A stretch of 64,000 nt of DNA from Ornithodoros turicata. Its lineage: Eukaryota; Arthropoda; Arachnida; Ixodida; Argasidae. The stretch spans positions 11,182,011 to 11,246,010 of the forward strand of contig NC_088210.1 of NCBI RefSeq assembly GCF_037126465.1. The letters are read 5' to 3'. The notes beneath the pieces were generated by a model. That model made no database searches and was not told where the DNA came from. It worked only from the letters and a program-made list of their open reading frames with translations. Shown one piece after another: positions 21,622 to 32,519 of the stretch; position 1 is the stretch's first letter, and each line of letters begins with the position of its first letter. Position numbers and translations under genes: made by a program.

Positions 21622-22126
21622 GTTTTTTTTTTTCAGGTTAGGTTAAAGACACTGTAAAGAAGACTTATTACATTGACCTCAGTCACATTGTGAAGTCAAT
21701 GAGGACAGTGTGTGTGTGAGTGAGTGACTGAGTGTCTTTATCACTCGTTCTCATTTTAGTTAGCCTTTTTTTTGTTTTCTAAGTGATCTGGTGTAGCCAG
21801 CTCTCGTAATTATTTTTTCTTATCTTTTTTTTCTTATCTTATTTTTTTCTTATCAGCTCAACTCAACTCATTACACTGACCTGATGAGTTGCGTTGAGCT
21901 GATAACGAAAAAGAAATTGAGAAATAGGCAGTAATTACGAGCGCTGACTGCACCAGATCACTTAGAAAGCCAAACATGGCTAACTACAATGAGAACAACG
22001 AGTGATGAAAACACACAGTCACTCACTCACACACACACTGTCCTCATTGACTTCACAGTGTGACTGAGGTCAATGTAATAAGTCTCCTTTACATAGTGTC
22101 TTTAACCTAACGTGAAGAAAAATCAT
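21622..22126. repeat. 505-bp imperfect palindrome (foldback)
   Basis: Left arm from about 21631 (TTTCAGGTTAGGTTAAAGAC) to 21876, right arm about 21886 to 22126, complementary along its length except for short indels. Centre AGCTCAACTCAACTCAT / ATGAGTTGCGTTGAGCT with spacer TACACTGACCTG. The spacer word ATTACACTGACCTGATG occurs again directly after the right arm (22124-22141). No terminal transposon motif or clear target duplication. Confidence 0.8.
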
Positions 22127-22601
22127 TACACTGACCTGATGGTATCTACTAATAAAAAGAAAAAAAAAGCAACACTATGACCATCAGAAACGAGAAGCTG
22201 CCGACGGAGTGGATGCGGAAGCAAGGCCTGTGTGTGTGTGTGTTTTCCTTTTCATTCGGGGGACCTCTTTCTAGGAGGAGGCCTGGCAGCCAAGAAGGCG
22301 AGCTCGAGCGCTGCGTTTGGCAAGATGGCATTGACCCAATCTTTCCGGGCTGTCGCATGCGAAGCCTTCGCTCCGGCGCATGTGCATACATTTCATTGAC
22401 GAGTGAGAGCGGCCTCTAATCTCCCGACCGGCGCCGGTGCCTTTCGTCCTCGAGGCCGGAAATTGCCTGTTACTCTCTAAACACTGAACCTTGCCTTCAA
22501 TGAATTTCATTTCTCTGAAGGCCTTTCTTCACGAATGTAGGACGATATATCTCGCTTCCTCGCCTTTTTTAGTTTTAATTCTTATGTGTTTGTCCCTTTC
22601 T
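22127..22601. other. Non-genic, nothing recognised
   Basis: Several overlapping frames around 22150-22510 on both strands with no domain. No repeat relationship seen elsewhere in the window. Confidence 0.4.
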
Positions 22602-22882
22602 CTTTTTTTAAGATTTCGTGTTAGCGCCGCGAAGCGACTGTGGCTATGAGCAGCGTACAGATGCGGGCAGATGGAGAGAGGTCAGCGGGAAGGAGTGGGT
22701 GACAGGGGTGTTAGTATGCGTCCTGGGCCGACTTCAGAGGGGAACTGTGCCGACATTCGTTTGGAAAGTCTTCGGAAAACCCAGGGAAAACCTCAGACAG
22801 CACAGGCTGTTGCAGGATTCGAACCCACCACCTCCCAGTCTTCAACACGACCTTGATTCATCACCAACGAGCTCGGCCATGT
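22602..22882 (-). mobile_element. tRNA-derived SINE, type A
   Basis: Minus strand: head GCCGAGCTCGTTGGTGATG, B box GGGTTCGAATCC, central GAGGTTTTCCCTGGGTTTTC, GTCGGCACAGTTCCCC, GTCGGCCCAGGACGCATAC, tail CATAGCCACAGTCGCTTCGC and GGCGCTAACACG, A-rich end. Same family as 49352-49652 and 61040-61333. Confidence 0.85.
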
Positions 22883-23687
22883 CGCTGATGTGCCCTTTCC
22901 TACAAAGTGGTCGCGGCAGAGGCAAAACTAGATTAGTGCTTTTTTTTATGTATACTAATTATTATTTGGACCTAGTGAGTTCCATTTTGGTGGAAATGGA
23001 AGGTTGATGTTTACGATACCCTTGCCACGCGGGGAGATAAAATGACATTAGCGTGTAATGTTAGTCAGGTCCCAAATGCCATTTCTTACGATACTCGTGC
23101 TACACTGCAGATTGGAATGGCATTAAATGCGACGATGTATACGACGCGGGTTTTCCACTTGCTGCGTAAGAGATGAGATACTCGGAGAGCGTAAACGTGT
23201 TCAAAGAGTTGAAAATATCCACAGTACCCCGCAAAATGAGAAAATTTGCTTTATTTCATAATCGATGGTATGTTAGAAACCTGTTGTCCTCTCGCTTGTC
23301 GGGTGGCAGTTTACGCCGAAAGCGATCCGTTAACCAGACATTTTGCCAAAAGTAATGCTTGTTTTGGTGTAAATTATGAAATAATTGCGCGGTGTGCAGG
23401 AGAGAGTGGCTTTGTGGTAGTTTTAAATTGCTTTTGTGCTCAGACAATGGGAGCGAGGCTATGCATTTCATGGGCGAATGAGTTGTGGCCACCTCATTAC
23501 GCAGGAACCGTCATGTAGACGAATGTCATTAAACATATCTGTATAGCGCTAATCCTTAGTCCATGATACAATTTTCGAGTTCTTCAGAAAGGACTGCAAT
23601 TTTAAGAGTAGTTTACGGTGGCATACAAGGTCAAACGCCTTGCTAAAATCAATGCATATAACATCTGTTTGTTTGTTCCTATTAATG

Positions 23688-23689
<2 letters not shown>
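22883..23689. other. Non-genic, one shared repeat
   Basis: 23460-23536 is copy 2 of the GGCGAATRAGTTGT repeat (see 18443-18525). The rest shows no repeat and no supported exon. Confidence 0.45.
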
Positions 23690-23728
<39 letters not shown>

Positions 23729-23966
23729 GTACTAACAAACTCTGAGGGAGACAACAAAGATGTAGCAAGTAGGAAAAGGGGGAGTTATTTATTTACTGGT
23801 GAAAAGTTAAGGGGGGAAGTCAACGTTGCGGCGGGAGCTCCGCCTTCGTCAGGGGCATCCGCCGCAACGTTGACTTCCCTCTTAACATTCCACTAGTAAA
23901 TAAATGACTCCCCTTTCCCTACTTCCTACATCTTCGTTGTCTGCCTCAGACTTTGTTCGTACCTAT
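23690..23966. repeat. (AT)n microsatellite plus 242-bp foldback
   Basis: An (AT)n run (23691-23726) is followed by a hairpin with arms 23725-23832 and about 23858-23966. Arms share AGGTAC-AACAAA-TCTGAGG, ACAAC-AAGATGTAG, ATTTATTTACT and GAAGTCAACGTTGCGGCGG. The loop is about 25 bases. The right arm ends near another short (TA)n run at 24009, suggesting integration in TA-rich DNA. Confidence 0.8.
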
Positions 23967-24157
23967 TTAATTTCGCGCTCGCCCGAACCCCTTTCTTCCA
24001 GCACACACATATATATATATAGTAGCGGTAGCGATACTCCGTTACTCTAAAGGAGCACTGAGGTGACCCCCCAAAAATGTTCCTTCTTCTATTTTTTCGT
24101 GCAGAGTGTTCTCCAATGAATAAAATGAGTTCCTGCGAAAGACCGATGAGCGTAGGT

Positions 24158-24503
24158 CAGTGTTTCGCAAAGTGTGGTCCACGGACCCCTGGGGGTCCGC
24201 GAGAGTGTCCGTGGGGGTCCGCGACCGTCTCTCACATTTCAGTGAGGATTTTCGTCCCCACAGACACGCGCTCGTACATGCTGCCCGATTTCCAAACACC
24301 CAGAACTTCCAAAATTGCTACAAGCATGCTTCAACAGCTAGCTTCTAATTTCTGATAGAAAAGTCCTGCAATGCACGTTTGTCCGCGTCATACACATACA
24401 AACAAGAAGAAGAAACCAGTCCGGAATCGTTTCTGAAGCTGTATCGAAAGCACGCAGCAGCTGACGAGGTTGCTGGTTATGCACTGGCTGTGACGGTGTG
24501 TGG

Positions 24504-24540
<37 letters not shown>

Positions 24541-24619
24541 CGGGAGGGGGGGGGGGGTCCGTGAATTGGTTCTCATAGCTTCCGGGGGTCTGTCACCGCC
24601 AAAAGTTTGGGAAACACTG
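24158..24619. mobile_element. hAT (Charlie-like) MITE, 462 bp, 8-bp duplication GCGTAGGT
   Basis: Left CAGTGTTTCGCAAAGTGTGG, right (complement) CAGTGTTTCCCAAACTTTTG, perfect 8-bp duplication GCGTAGGT at 24150-24157 and 24620-24627. Interior has GGGGGTCCGCG repeats near the left end and a (GT)n microsatellite at 24505-24540. No transposase. Confidence 0.92.
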
Positions 24620-26198
24620 GCGTAGGTGACCTACAGAGCGAGCGCGATGGCTCCGTTCCGCGCACCTTCGAAAAATCATTCTCCTTGTGAAAAGAGCGCG
24701 TCGCTGAACGAGAGGACGTCGTGACGTATGCTACTCCCCTCACGTGACCAGTGACGTACAGCGACACAGCTCATGCATGTAAAAGCGCCGCGTGAACCGC
24801 GAAGGAAAAAACAAACAAACAAAGAAACAAGGCACGGAGCCTCCAATACGTCACGCCAGCACCCTGTCGGTCGTCTGCGGCTGCTTTCTCAGTCAGTTTT
24901 TTTGTAAATTCGATTGTACGGCTATAACGCAGCACAGAGCAAAAATATTTTGCATGTGACTCCTCCTTGACGGCTTGACAGATGAGGCAGGATGTCGAGC
25001 GACGTTAAATGTCACCTCCCTGCTCCTTCAGAAAAAAAAAGAAAAGAAAAAAAATGTAGCGATATCGGTATGTCGGTACTTTTTACACAAGTAACGAGTA
25101 TCCCTATCGCGATAACGTATTTCGATAACACTGCACAGCAGCGAGGGAACACAAAGCGTCCTCGACGAGAAGAAGGCGAGAAGACCCGAAAGTTAGGGAA
25201 AGCGAGGTCGATGCCAAGAGACGTAAATTGCCCCGGAAGTATTATAATAATTGAGAGTATATTATGTAACCCCCCCGTTATATATTGACTGGATCCATCT
25301 GTGGGAACGGCATCAGCAGCAACAACGAAACAGATCACGAGAGAAATGATGTTCTGAGGCTGGTACAACGTAGAAGGGACAGTCACATACAAGGCCTCAA
25401 GTTACCTAAGAAATTAACGATGAAAGTCACTGAAAAGGTTACTTTCTCCTACAGCTGGCTAACCTTTCAGTGATTTTCATCTTTCAACGAAACAGATGTT
25501 TTTATTCAGCCACATTTCCCGTGACTAAAACGTTGATAATAAAAAAATTAGGGCATCACCCAGGTTGTTGCTAGTGTGGTAATAACGCATGGGACACTTT
25601 AACTAGAATATCAGGAAGTCTATTCGAAAACAGATTGCGCCTTTGCCTTTGCGGCTGAGGAAGCTCCAGCGGCAACAGCGTGGGCATGTTTGGGGAGCGG
25701 CTCTTCCCTCCAGACTAGCGTAGCCACCCTCTAGCGGTCGCTTGCGTCAAAATCGCCATTGCGTCCTGTCCACCACGTGATCCCCTCTAAGGTTTCGCTT
25801 TTGCAAGGCTTTGTTTCTCGCGCTGCTCTCCGTGTGATTTTGCTTTTCGAAAGCCATTTATTGTGAAAATGTGAGCGCCATCGTAGAAACGACGTATGGT
25901 AATGTGTTCCTGCCCCGGCTGCCGCTCTCGTTGAACGGAAAGGAACAAGGAACAAGAGCGCTGTCACGGGAACAAGTTTTACTCGTAAGTACACGATCGG
26001 TTATTTTTGTCGCCTGTGTGTGTTCGAGTGATCTTGAATCGTTCGGTTGGGGCCTGGCACTGTACCGCAGGTTCATTTCATATCCTCTGCTGTTGACAAA
26101 TCTGATTAATGGTGCATAATGCAAAAACACCGAGACTAGGGAACACGAATGGACAGACACACACACGAAGTCTCAAACACAGCTGAAAATTTTACTTC
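24620..26198. other. Mostly non-genic; weak 5'-exon candidate
   Basis: 25415-25490 is a short inverted repeat (AACGATGAAAGTCACTGAAA). 25740-25985 is GC-richer and ends with GTTTTACTC|GTAAGTAC, a good donor, preceded by an open frame TTYGNVFLPRLPLSLNG, but its ATG at 25868 is followed by TGA, so it could only be a leader exon or internal. Not called as a gene. Confidence 0.35.
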
Positions 26199-26373
26199 AC
26201 ATACAAGAAATATATACAGACAGAGGGAAGAGAAACAACCTGTTGAGGACAAAATAGGAGGTCATTTCGGGGGAACAAGCAGTCTGTTCAGGCTCGTTCC
26301 CCCGAAATGACTTCCTATTTTGTCCTCAACTGGTTGTTTCTCTTCCCTCTGTCTGTATATATTTCTTGTATGT
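26199..26373. repeat. 175-bp near-perfect palindrome
   Basis: Arms of about 85 bases, at most three or four mismatches, starting ACATACAAGAAATATATACA and meeting at GTCATTTCGGGGGAAC / GTTCCCCCGAAATGAC with a spacer of about 17 bases. No terminal TE signature. Confidence 0.85.
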
Positions 26374-27389
26374 ATTTCTCACTGATGCGTTTTGACAGAC
26401 AGGCATCCGTTCCGTTGGCCTGTATCCGTCAGTTACCATGACAACGAGCTAACTGAGAGCTCCCACGCACGGACGTACAAGAGTTCGCAACGGCTCAACT
26501 TTTTCGCACAGCAGCGCACTGGACGCAGCAAGGAGACCAATCAGAGCGGCGAACCTGACGCCTGCGCAGTTTGTACTTGATAGGTAAACAGCAATGGCGG
26601 CCAACGCAGCAGCGTTGTGTGGTTTCGTGCATCTGGTGCTGCCATGGGAGTTGCAGTGCAATGAATGCTTTGCAGCGAAATAGAGGTGACAAGACGGGCA
26701 TTCTTGTCTCCTTCAATTTGTGCTGCAAGAGTAGCGGCGCCGAGGAATACTGGGCCACAAGAAATTCAGCGAAACCATCGCTGAGCGTCACCGTTTCCGG
26801 ATCTTCCATATCAAGGCACCACAGCACGCAAACAAAACGCGTTTAAAACACGATGTTCAATGGTATGGGCATATCCTGTGCTGTATGGGCATGCACTGAA
26901 TCGACGCATGGGTCAACCACCGTCAACCGACGGACGTAGGTCCGTGCGTACGTAGGCGTAGCTCCGTGGCAGTGAGAACATGTCAACGCGTTGCGCTGCG
27001 TTGAGCACTGAGGGTGCGTCAAAACGCAGCAGTGAGGACCAACCTTAAGTGGATGTCTCTTGGTCAATTTGAGAGAGTTACTGACGTGACCATATCGCGC
27101 AGAGCCTGGTGGTACTTCCCTGGTCCTACAAAACATGTCTTCGCTAAACCAATAATGAAGTTTCACCAGTCAAGGGAAAGGGGCGACACAAAGTGCAAGC
27201 GGGAGGCAGCAATCGCCACACAACCAGTTCCGCAAAAAATTTCAAACTGCAACACGCTACGATAGTATGTCTCCGCGCATGAGAGAAAGAAAAGTCTGGA
27301 GAGAGCACGTGCTAAAGCGTCTATCCGCTCAGAAAGCAGCAATAAGGGTGTATTCGCAGACGCGCCACAACACTATGATGAAAAAAAAA
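26374..27389. other. GC-rich stretch with opposed short ORFs
   Basis: Minus ATG 26809 (codons MEDPETVTLSDGFAEFLVAQ...) and plus ATG 26594 (GCAATGGCGGCCAACG, short frame MAANAAALCGFVHLVLPWEL ending in TAG after 29 codons) overlap. Neither has a recognisable domain or donor site. Could be a promoter/first-exon area; not supported further. Confidence 0.3.
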
Positions 27390-27399
27390 TGAAGTAACG

Positions 27400-27654
27400 T
27401 GGTGGTGGTGTTGGTGGAAAGGCTCGCCGTTGTCGGCCTCGCAGAGATGGGCAACATCACGACTAAGGCCCTGTGGGAATGTGCGTCCTTGGCCGACTTT
27501 TAAGGCAACTGTACCGACATATGTCTGACGGTGTCTCAGGAAAACCTAGGAAAAACCCCAGCTAGCACAGCCAGCAACAGGCATTCGAACCCGGGTGCCT
27601 CCCAGTCTCGACGTGACGTGGTAAGCACGCTACCCAGTGAGCCACGCGGGCTAG
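27400..27654 (-). mobile_element. tRNA-derived SINE, type B (tail (CAC)n)
   Basis: Minus strand: head GCCCGCGTGGCTCACTGGGT, B box GGGTTCGAATGCC, the central block shared with types A and C, then CTTAGTCGTGATGTTGCCC, GGCCGACAACGGCGAGCC and (CAC)n. Flanks TGAAGTAACG (27390-27399) and TGAAGCAACG (27655-27664) form a target duplication with one change. Confidence 0.85.
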
Positions 27655-27664
27655 TGAAGCAACG

Positions 27665-28028
27665 CGGACCTCGCGTGCAGTTGTTGTGGTACCTTATTTG
27701 AGAGCGATCCAATGAGACCGTTCTACGTGCACGAGGGGAAAGGGAAAAGCTGAAGATCTGCGCAAAAGGATGACCTACTTTCATAGCGGATTGAAACATA
27801 TGCAACTCCACGGAAATTGCACGTTCCACGTGCCGGCTCCTCACGTTCCGCCGCCGACGCGTATCGGAGAGGACCGTTATATAAATCCGACTCGGTGTTT
27901 CGACATGTTAAAGCAGCCATGAACTGTACCAAGCGAGCCCATCGACTGTGTCAGCTCCAAACGGCGATTTCAAAGTGTTGTCTGTGACACCTTTTATATG
28001 GGTGAATTTGTTAGGTGCGTATCTTCAG
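27665..28028. other. Non-genic, nothing recognised
   Basis: GC-rich; overlapping minus-strand frames without domains. Confidence 0.35.
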
Positions 28029-28245
28029 CACATAGCACGCTCCTAGCCAACCATCTTCCCGAACGACAAAGTTCTCGCCCATGATTTGTTGATAACGAGA
28101 GGCGGACTCTATTATGTATCTATTATGCACGGCTACAAAATGGGGTACGCCTCCCGTTTTCAACAAATCAGAGACGAGAACGTTGTCATTCGGGAAGATG
28201 GTTGGCTAAGAGCGTGCCATGTAGTGAAGTTCATCTAGAAGAGGG
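28029..28245. mobile_element. CACTCTTA MITE family T, degenerate copy
   Basis: AGCACGCTCCTAGCCAACCA on the left and (complement) GAACTTCACTACATGGCACG on the right, with matching inner arms (AACGACAAAGTTCTCGCCC / GACGAGAACGTTGTCATTC). Terminal 12 bases eroded at both ends. Confidence 0.75.
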
Positions 28246-28511
28246 CAAAGCAGAACGTTATCTGTACCTCCGCGTTGGCGTCTGATTGGGTGCTACAATT
28301 CTTCAGATGACGTAACGATGGATAGAGGTATCTGGACGGTGGTGCGTCTACTCGCCCGAATACGAAAGAGAGTGCGTTTTTGTATTAACGGTGTACAAGT
28401 TATGAAGGAGAAGAATTGGACAATAAATTGTAAATAGCATTACGAAGCGTAGAAGAACAATATTACATCTATTAAACCCGTAACTAAACAAATGCAGATA
28501 GGAGTTCTTAC

Positions 28512-28623
28512 CTCCTTTAAAGCAAGCGCTAGAAGAAGACGCCCCGTGTCTACAGAATTTGCTGAACAAATCGGGCGACCCGACGTGCCATCTGCTGAGG
28601 TAAGCGTCAGCTTTCACGGTCAT
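28512..28623 (-). CDS. Candidate first coding exon, unidentified
   Basis: Minus strand ATG at 28623 opens 37 codons (MTVKADAYLSRWHVGSPDLF ... SSSSACFKG) and meets a good donor, AAAGGAG|GTAAGAA, in phase 1. No second exon can be tied to it, the ATG context (CGAGATGA) is weak and the frame is open upstream, so it may be chance. No domain recognised. Confidence 0.2.
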
Positions 28624-28629
28624 CTCGAA

Positions 28630-29499
28630 TGGGAACTGCCAAAAGAAAAAGGATCAGGGCGTAATGCCGTAAACGGACCTTTTCCGAGTATGCGCATGCG
28701 CTGCCACCTTCGGGCGACTGCCAGTTTCATTGGGGGGAGATAATGGGTTTCAAGGTCACGTGGACGTTTATGGTCGACATTTGACAACGCTTTGTACTGG
28801 TAATGAGCTTTCACTCTTTCCGCATTCATATTACAATCTTCTCTGGCTACTTTCCCACGCAACGTGCCAGTCCGAAAAGAGTCCCCATGTTTATTGGGGG
28901 GAAAGACACGAAGTTCGACATTCCGCCGCCAGGGGCGACGCGAATATGGAAATGGTCCATTGCGCCAGACATGCCACTCGCGATCCGATTCTCTCGGCAT
29001 TCGTTTCCCTTGCGCATCCATGCATATACGGTCGAACGAGTGTACCCTCTCTCAACTGTTGTCGATGGTTCCTGTTGGAGCCTCTATCTAAGCCACACAC
29101 TCGTCCTCCAATATGCCTCTCGTTTGAACAACCGCGGTGGCGGAAACATTTGCATAAAAGGGACATGGAAGGCATCACGAAAATATTTTTCTTTTTGTTG
29201 CTGCGTGATATGAACATATTACACTCAGGAACTTCCCTGCAAAATACTTCCTTTGAGAAGTACGGATTTCCTGAGAAAGTTAGTGGCAAAAAACCACTTG
29301 TTTTTTGCCATAGTTTCTCACACCATGTGTGAAATAAAATTCAATTCAAAATTCAATTCAGATTCAAGTTAGTTTACGAGAGAGAGCTCAAAGGCAGCTA
29401 TCTCCCCCATGCTACTCAACCCCATACCTATAGCGGGGCTATATCTAAGGCGCGTGGTGACATCAAAACTGTCCGCTCCTTTTTTTGCAACTGTTAAAG
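28630..29499. other. Non-genic, long overlapping frames without domains
   Basis: Frames of 130-200 codons lie on both strands at 28620-29332 but none has a recognisable motif, and they contradict one another. A (AATTC)n-like run at 29336-29372 may be a retroelement tail. No repeat partner seen in the window. Confidence 0.4.
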
Positions 29500-29702
29500 G
29501 AGAACTTAACCACATAGCGCGCTTCTACCCGACCACCATACCGAATGATATCAATCTGCGTCCTGATTTCTTGGAAATGGAAGGATATACGCCTATTTGG
29601 GAGATGCATAATGTGTCCCAGACAGGCACCTCCCCCTGTTTTGAACAAATCAGGACACAGAATGATATCATTCGGAATGGTGGTTGGCTAGGAATTGTAT
29701 AT
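29500..29702. mobile_element. CACTCTTA MITE family T, degenerate copy
   Basis: GAGAACTTAACCACATAGCG, CCGAATGATATCAATCTGCG and their complements on the right arm (ATTCGGAATGGTGGTTGGCT); terminal motif lost. Confidence 0.7.
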
Positions 29703-29924
29703 ACGCTGACGATGTTCTACATCCCAGAGGCTCTTTCACGGAAAGTCACTCAGAAACTGGCAGTCTCGTGTCCTTCCTCCAGGAGTCTGGACACGCCCAA
29801 AGACTATGAAACCATATATAAGTTTCCTTGCTCGGACTTCTCCCCATTTCTGGCAATGGCCGCCCTACATCTTAACTTTGGGCCGTCATCATACCTACCT
29901 CTGTTATCATCTCATCTCATGTCA

Positions 29925-30403
29925 CACTCTTCAGAATGAACTTCACCGCATAGGACACCTCCTAGCCAACCATAATCTCGAAGGATATCGTTATCTGCCC
30001 TGATTTGTTGAAAACAGGAGGCGTACGCCTTTTTGTGACACTTATGTTGTCCATAATTGAACCTCTGTACGTAATAAGGGGATAAGTCAATTCGTCCCCT
30101 TTTTGCTGTTTTTGCTGCAATGGCATCTACATACCAGTATGTACCTGCTAAAGAAAATTTAGGAGCCTATTGCAGTTTATTGGCCCACTATAGGAGGGTA
30201 AGAAATGAGAAATGCATGTATATGTCAATGGGACGCACAATCAGATCAGGCCCCTTTTCTCAGTTTGGGATTTTTCTACGTATCCCCTTATTGCATACAG
30301 GGGTTCAACTGTCACAAAGAAGGCGTACGCCTCCAGTTTTCAACAAATCAAGGCAGATAACGATATCATTCGAGATTATGGTTGGCTAGGAGGTGTCCTT
30401 TAG
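29925..30403. mobile_element. CACTCTTA MITE family T, interrupted by another element
   Basis: Left arm CACTCTTCAGAATGAACTTC to GTGACACTTATG (29925-30049), right arm GTCACAAAGAAGGCGTACGC to TTGGCTAGGAGGTG (30310-30403). The centre is split by a separate foldback (30056-30308). The right terminus is missing. Confidence 0.75.
30056..30308. mobile_element. Nested MITE, TTGAACCYCTGTA ends
   Basis: Left TTGAACCTCTGTACGTAATA AGGGGATA, right (complement) TTGAACCCCTGTATGCAATA AGGGGATA: terminal repeats of about 28 bases with four differences. It sits in the hinge of the family T MITE at 29925-30403. Class not determined. Confidence 0.7.
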
Positions 30404-31971
30404 TGCTCCATCAATGTTTCGAGCGGATCATGTGGTAATCAGGCTTTAATATTGCAATTGCAACGTGCTCCTTAAAGTCACTAATTAAAAAGTTGATTGA
30501 AATATATCTGTTAATTGGTTTTGTTGGTAAAGTTTTCGTGAAGAGCATGGTACGACACGTAACACGCGGTGTTCGTTAATGCGATAATTCGCATTATGAC
30601 CAAATCTGCGGGAACGGCCGTGGCCATATTAGCGAGTTTCGACTGTGTTGCATGCCTCCAGAATTAAACTATCATAGGCACATCCTAATACTCGGATTCT
30701 AATATTATAACGCGGATTTCCCAGAAGTATTACGCAATTGTATCGCAATGCAAAATAAGGGTACTACTGCCCACTCTTGGGTACGATATACCGTAGCATG
30801 AAACCTTCCAGGGTGGTTCAATAATATTACTGAAACTTCGGGCCACATCTCGGATGGCAGACGCACTATGCGAATTGCCAATACCGTGTACGCGTTTTTA
30901 GATTCGGCTTCTGCGTTACCACCTGCATGAAACGACACCCACCCTTCAAGTCAAGTCACGCGACTCCACAGCTGTTTCTGCTGAACCTTCACACGTTATT
31001 TGTACAGCCCGCCACTTCATAACGCTGGCATTTTGTTGTCGCCCGTCCGTTCTCTGTGTGCGGCTCTGTTGCCCTTATCATTATCATCATCAGTGTATTT
31101 GTTGTTGCTGTCTCCTATATCCTTCCTATATATTACTTCGAGCCTCTTCGGCAACAAGGAACCACAAGGAACAGTAAAGGAACGCTCTACAGGTAGATTT
31201 TCCCCTCCCGTTACTGTGTACTCACGCGGGCGACATACTTGCGGAAGATTCTAGTAGGAGAAAAAAAATGTATATATATATATGTTCCGCCCCGTGTTAT
31301 GTTGAGCATTCACACTGTACCAGAATATCGAGAAGTGACATATTAGGTACTTAGCAGACGACACCGTCAACGCCTTTCCTGTCTTTCCAGCTGTCGTCTG
31401 CTGCGGAATATCTTGTGGTCGCCAGAAAGCTATGACGTTTTTCACGTCTTCCGCTGGAGTATTCTGCGGGAATGTCGCTCGTGTGAATACACGGTTACTG
31501 TAATTCCTTTTTCTACGTACGTGATACTTCTTGGTGTTCACCGTTTCGATTTCGACGTCGCACTAGTTAAAAGTCCTACCGAAGGACGGCGGTTGAGGTC
31601 GGCGAGTGCTGGTGGCGGGAGCCGACCCCGCACCTCTATGATACTACACTACACTGATAAAGCTCTGATTTACTTTGATTACACCACACCGACATTCTCT
31701 TTTCACATCTTTTTATAGTGGCTTATGTGGAACACGTCGGACGCGGCCGTCTAGTAAGGTCGTTCGGAACATGAGGAGGGAGTTGGCGTTGCGGTCGTCG
31801 GGCGAAATTCTGTTGCAACAGGCCCACGGCGTTTAGGGACACATGCGCTGTTTCGACACGCGTCGTAACCACTAGAAGGTGCGCTAAAGCAAACACCATA
31901 GGCCGAAGTAGGGTTCGCCGAACGTCCACTCATTGGCATCATATATGCATCGAGTGACCCATAGTGCCTCC
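30404..31971. other. Non-genic, nothing recognised
   Basis: Short (TA)n at 31269-31282. Several frames of 70-100 codons, none with a motif or splice support. No repeat partner seen. Confidence 0.4.
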
Positions 31972-32519
31972 TAGAGCCCTGCACCATCCGCGGATGGAAG
32001 CGGATATCCGCGGATATCCGCAATATACTTGCGGATTCGAATGAAAATTTAGCACTATCTGCGGTGTGCGGATCGGATGCGGATGGCTCGAGGTCGGATG
32101 CGGATCGGATGCGGATACGAAGGCAGCGGATCGGTAGCGGATCGGGACGGGATCCAAGACGGGAGAGGTGGCATTCAGGCGTCTCGAACCGCGCGAGCGC
32201 CGACGAGGTAGCGTTCCACGCGTTCCAGAAGTCTCTCCCTATCGCGTTTGTTGAAAGGTCTACCTTTGCTTGTCGTCATGACTGAGTCCTTCCGTGACAG
32301 CATGGAGGCATCCGAAATTATACCAACATGCTTCCGGCGGTCTTTACGCGTCTTTCGAAACGTGCGGATTTTTGCGGATCGGATGCGGATGGTGCGTTTT
32401 GCTCAGCGGATCGGATGCGGATGGAAACTGTTGTGTATGGTGCGGATGCGGATCGGATAACGTGTGCGCGGATGCAGGTCGGATGCGGATGCCAAAAACC
32501 TCATCCGCGCAGGGCTCTA
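31972..32519. mobile_element. hAT-like MITE, 548 bp, 5-bp duplication, GCGGAT arrays
   Basis: Ends TAGAGCCCTGCACCATCCGC and (complement) TAGAGCCCTGCGCGGATGAG. Directly flanked by CCTCC on both sides (31967-31971 and 32520-32524). Both halves are filled with GCGGATCGGATGCGGAT-type arrays (31985-32145 and 32360-32505); the middle is unique and non-coding. The 5-bp target size is unusual for hAT (normally 8), so class is tentative. Confidence 0.78.

Noticed and set aside
25200..25255. Possible third copy of the LINE/SINE 3' tail (AGACGTAAATTGCCCC plus AT-rich)
   Set aside because: Similarity to GCGACGTAAA-CCCAATT is too weak and there is no upstream SINE or LINE body.
28620..29332. Long overlapping ORFs (133, 132 and 200 codons) on both strands
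   Set aside because: They overlap in opposite directions, contain no recognisable domain and no splice or start support.
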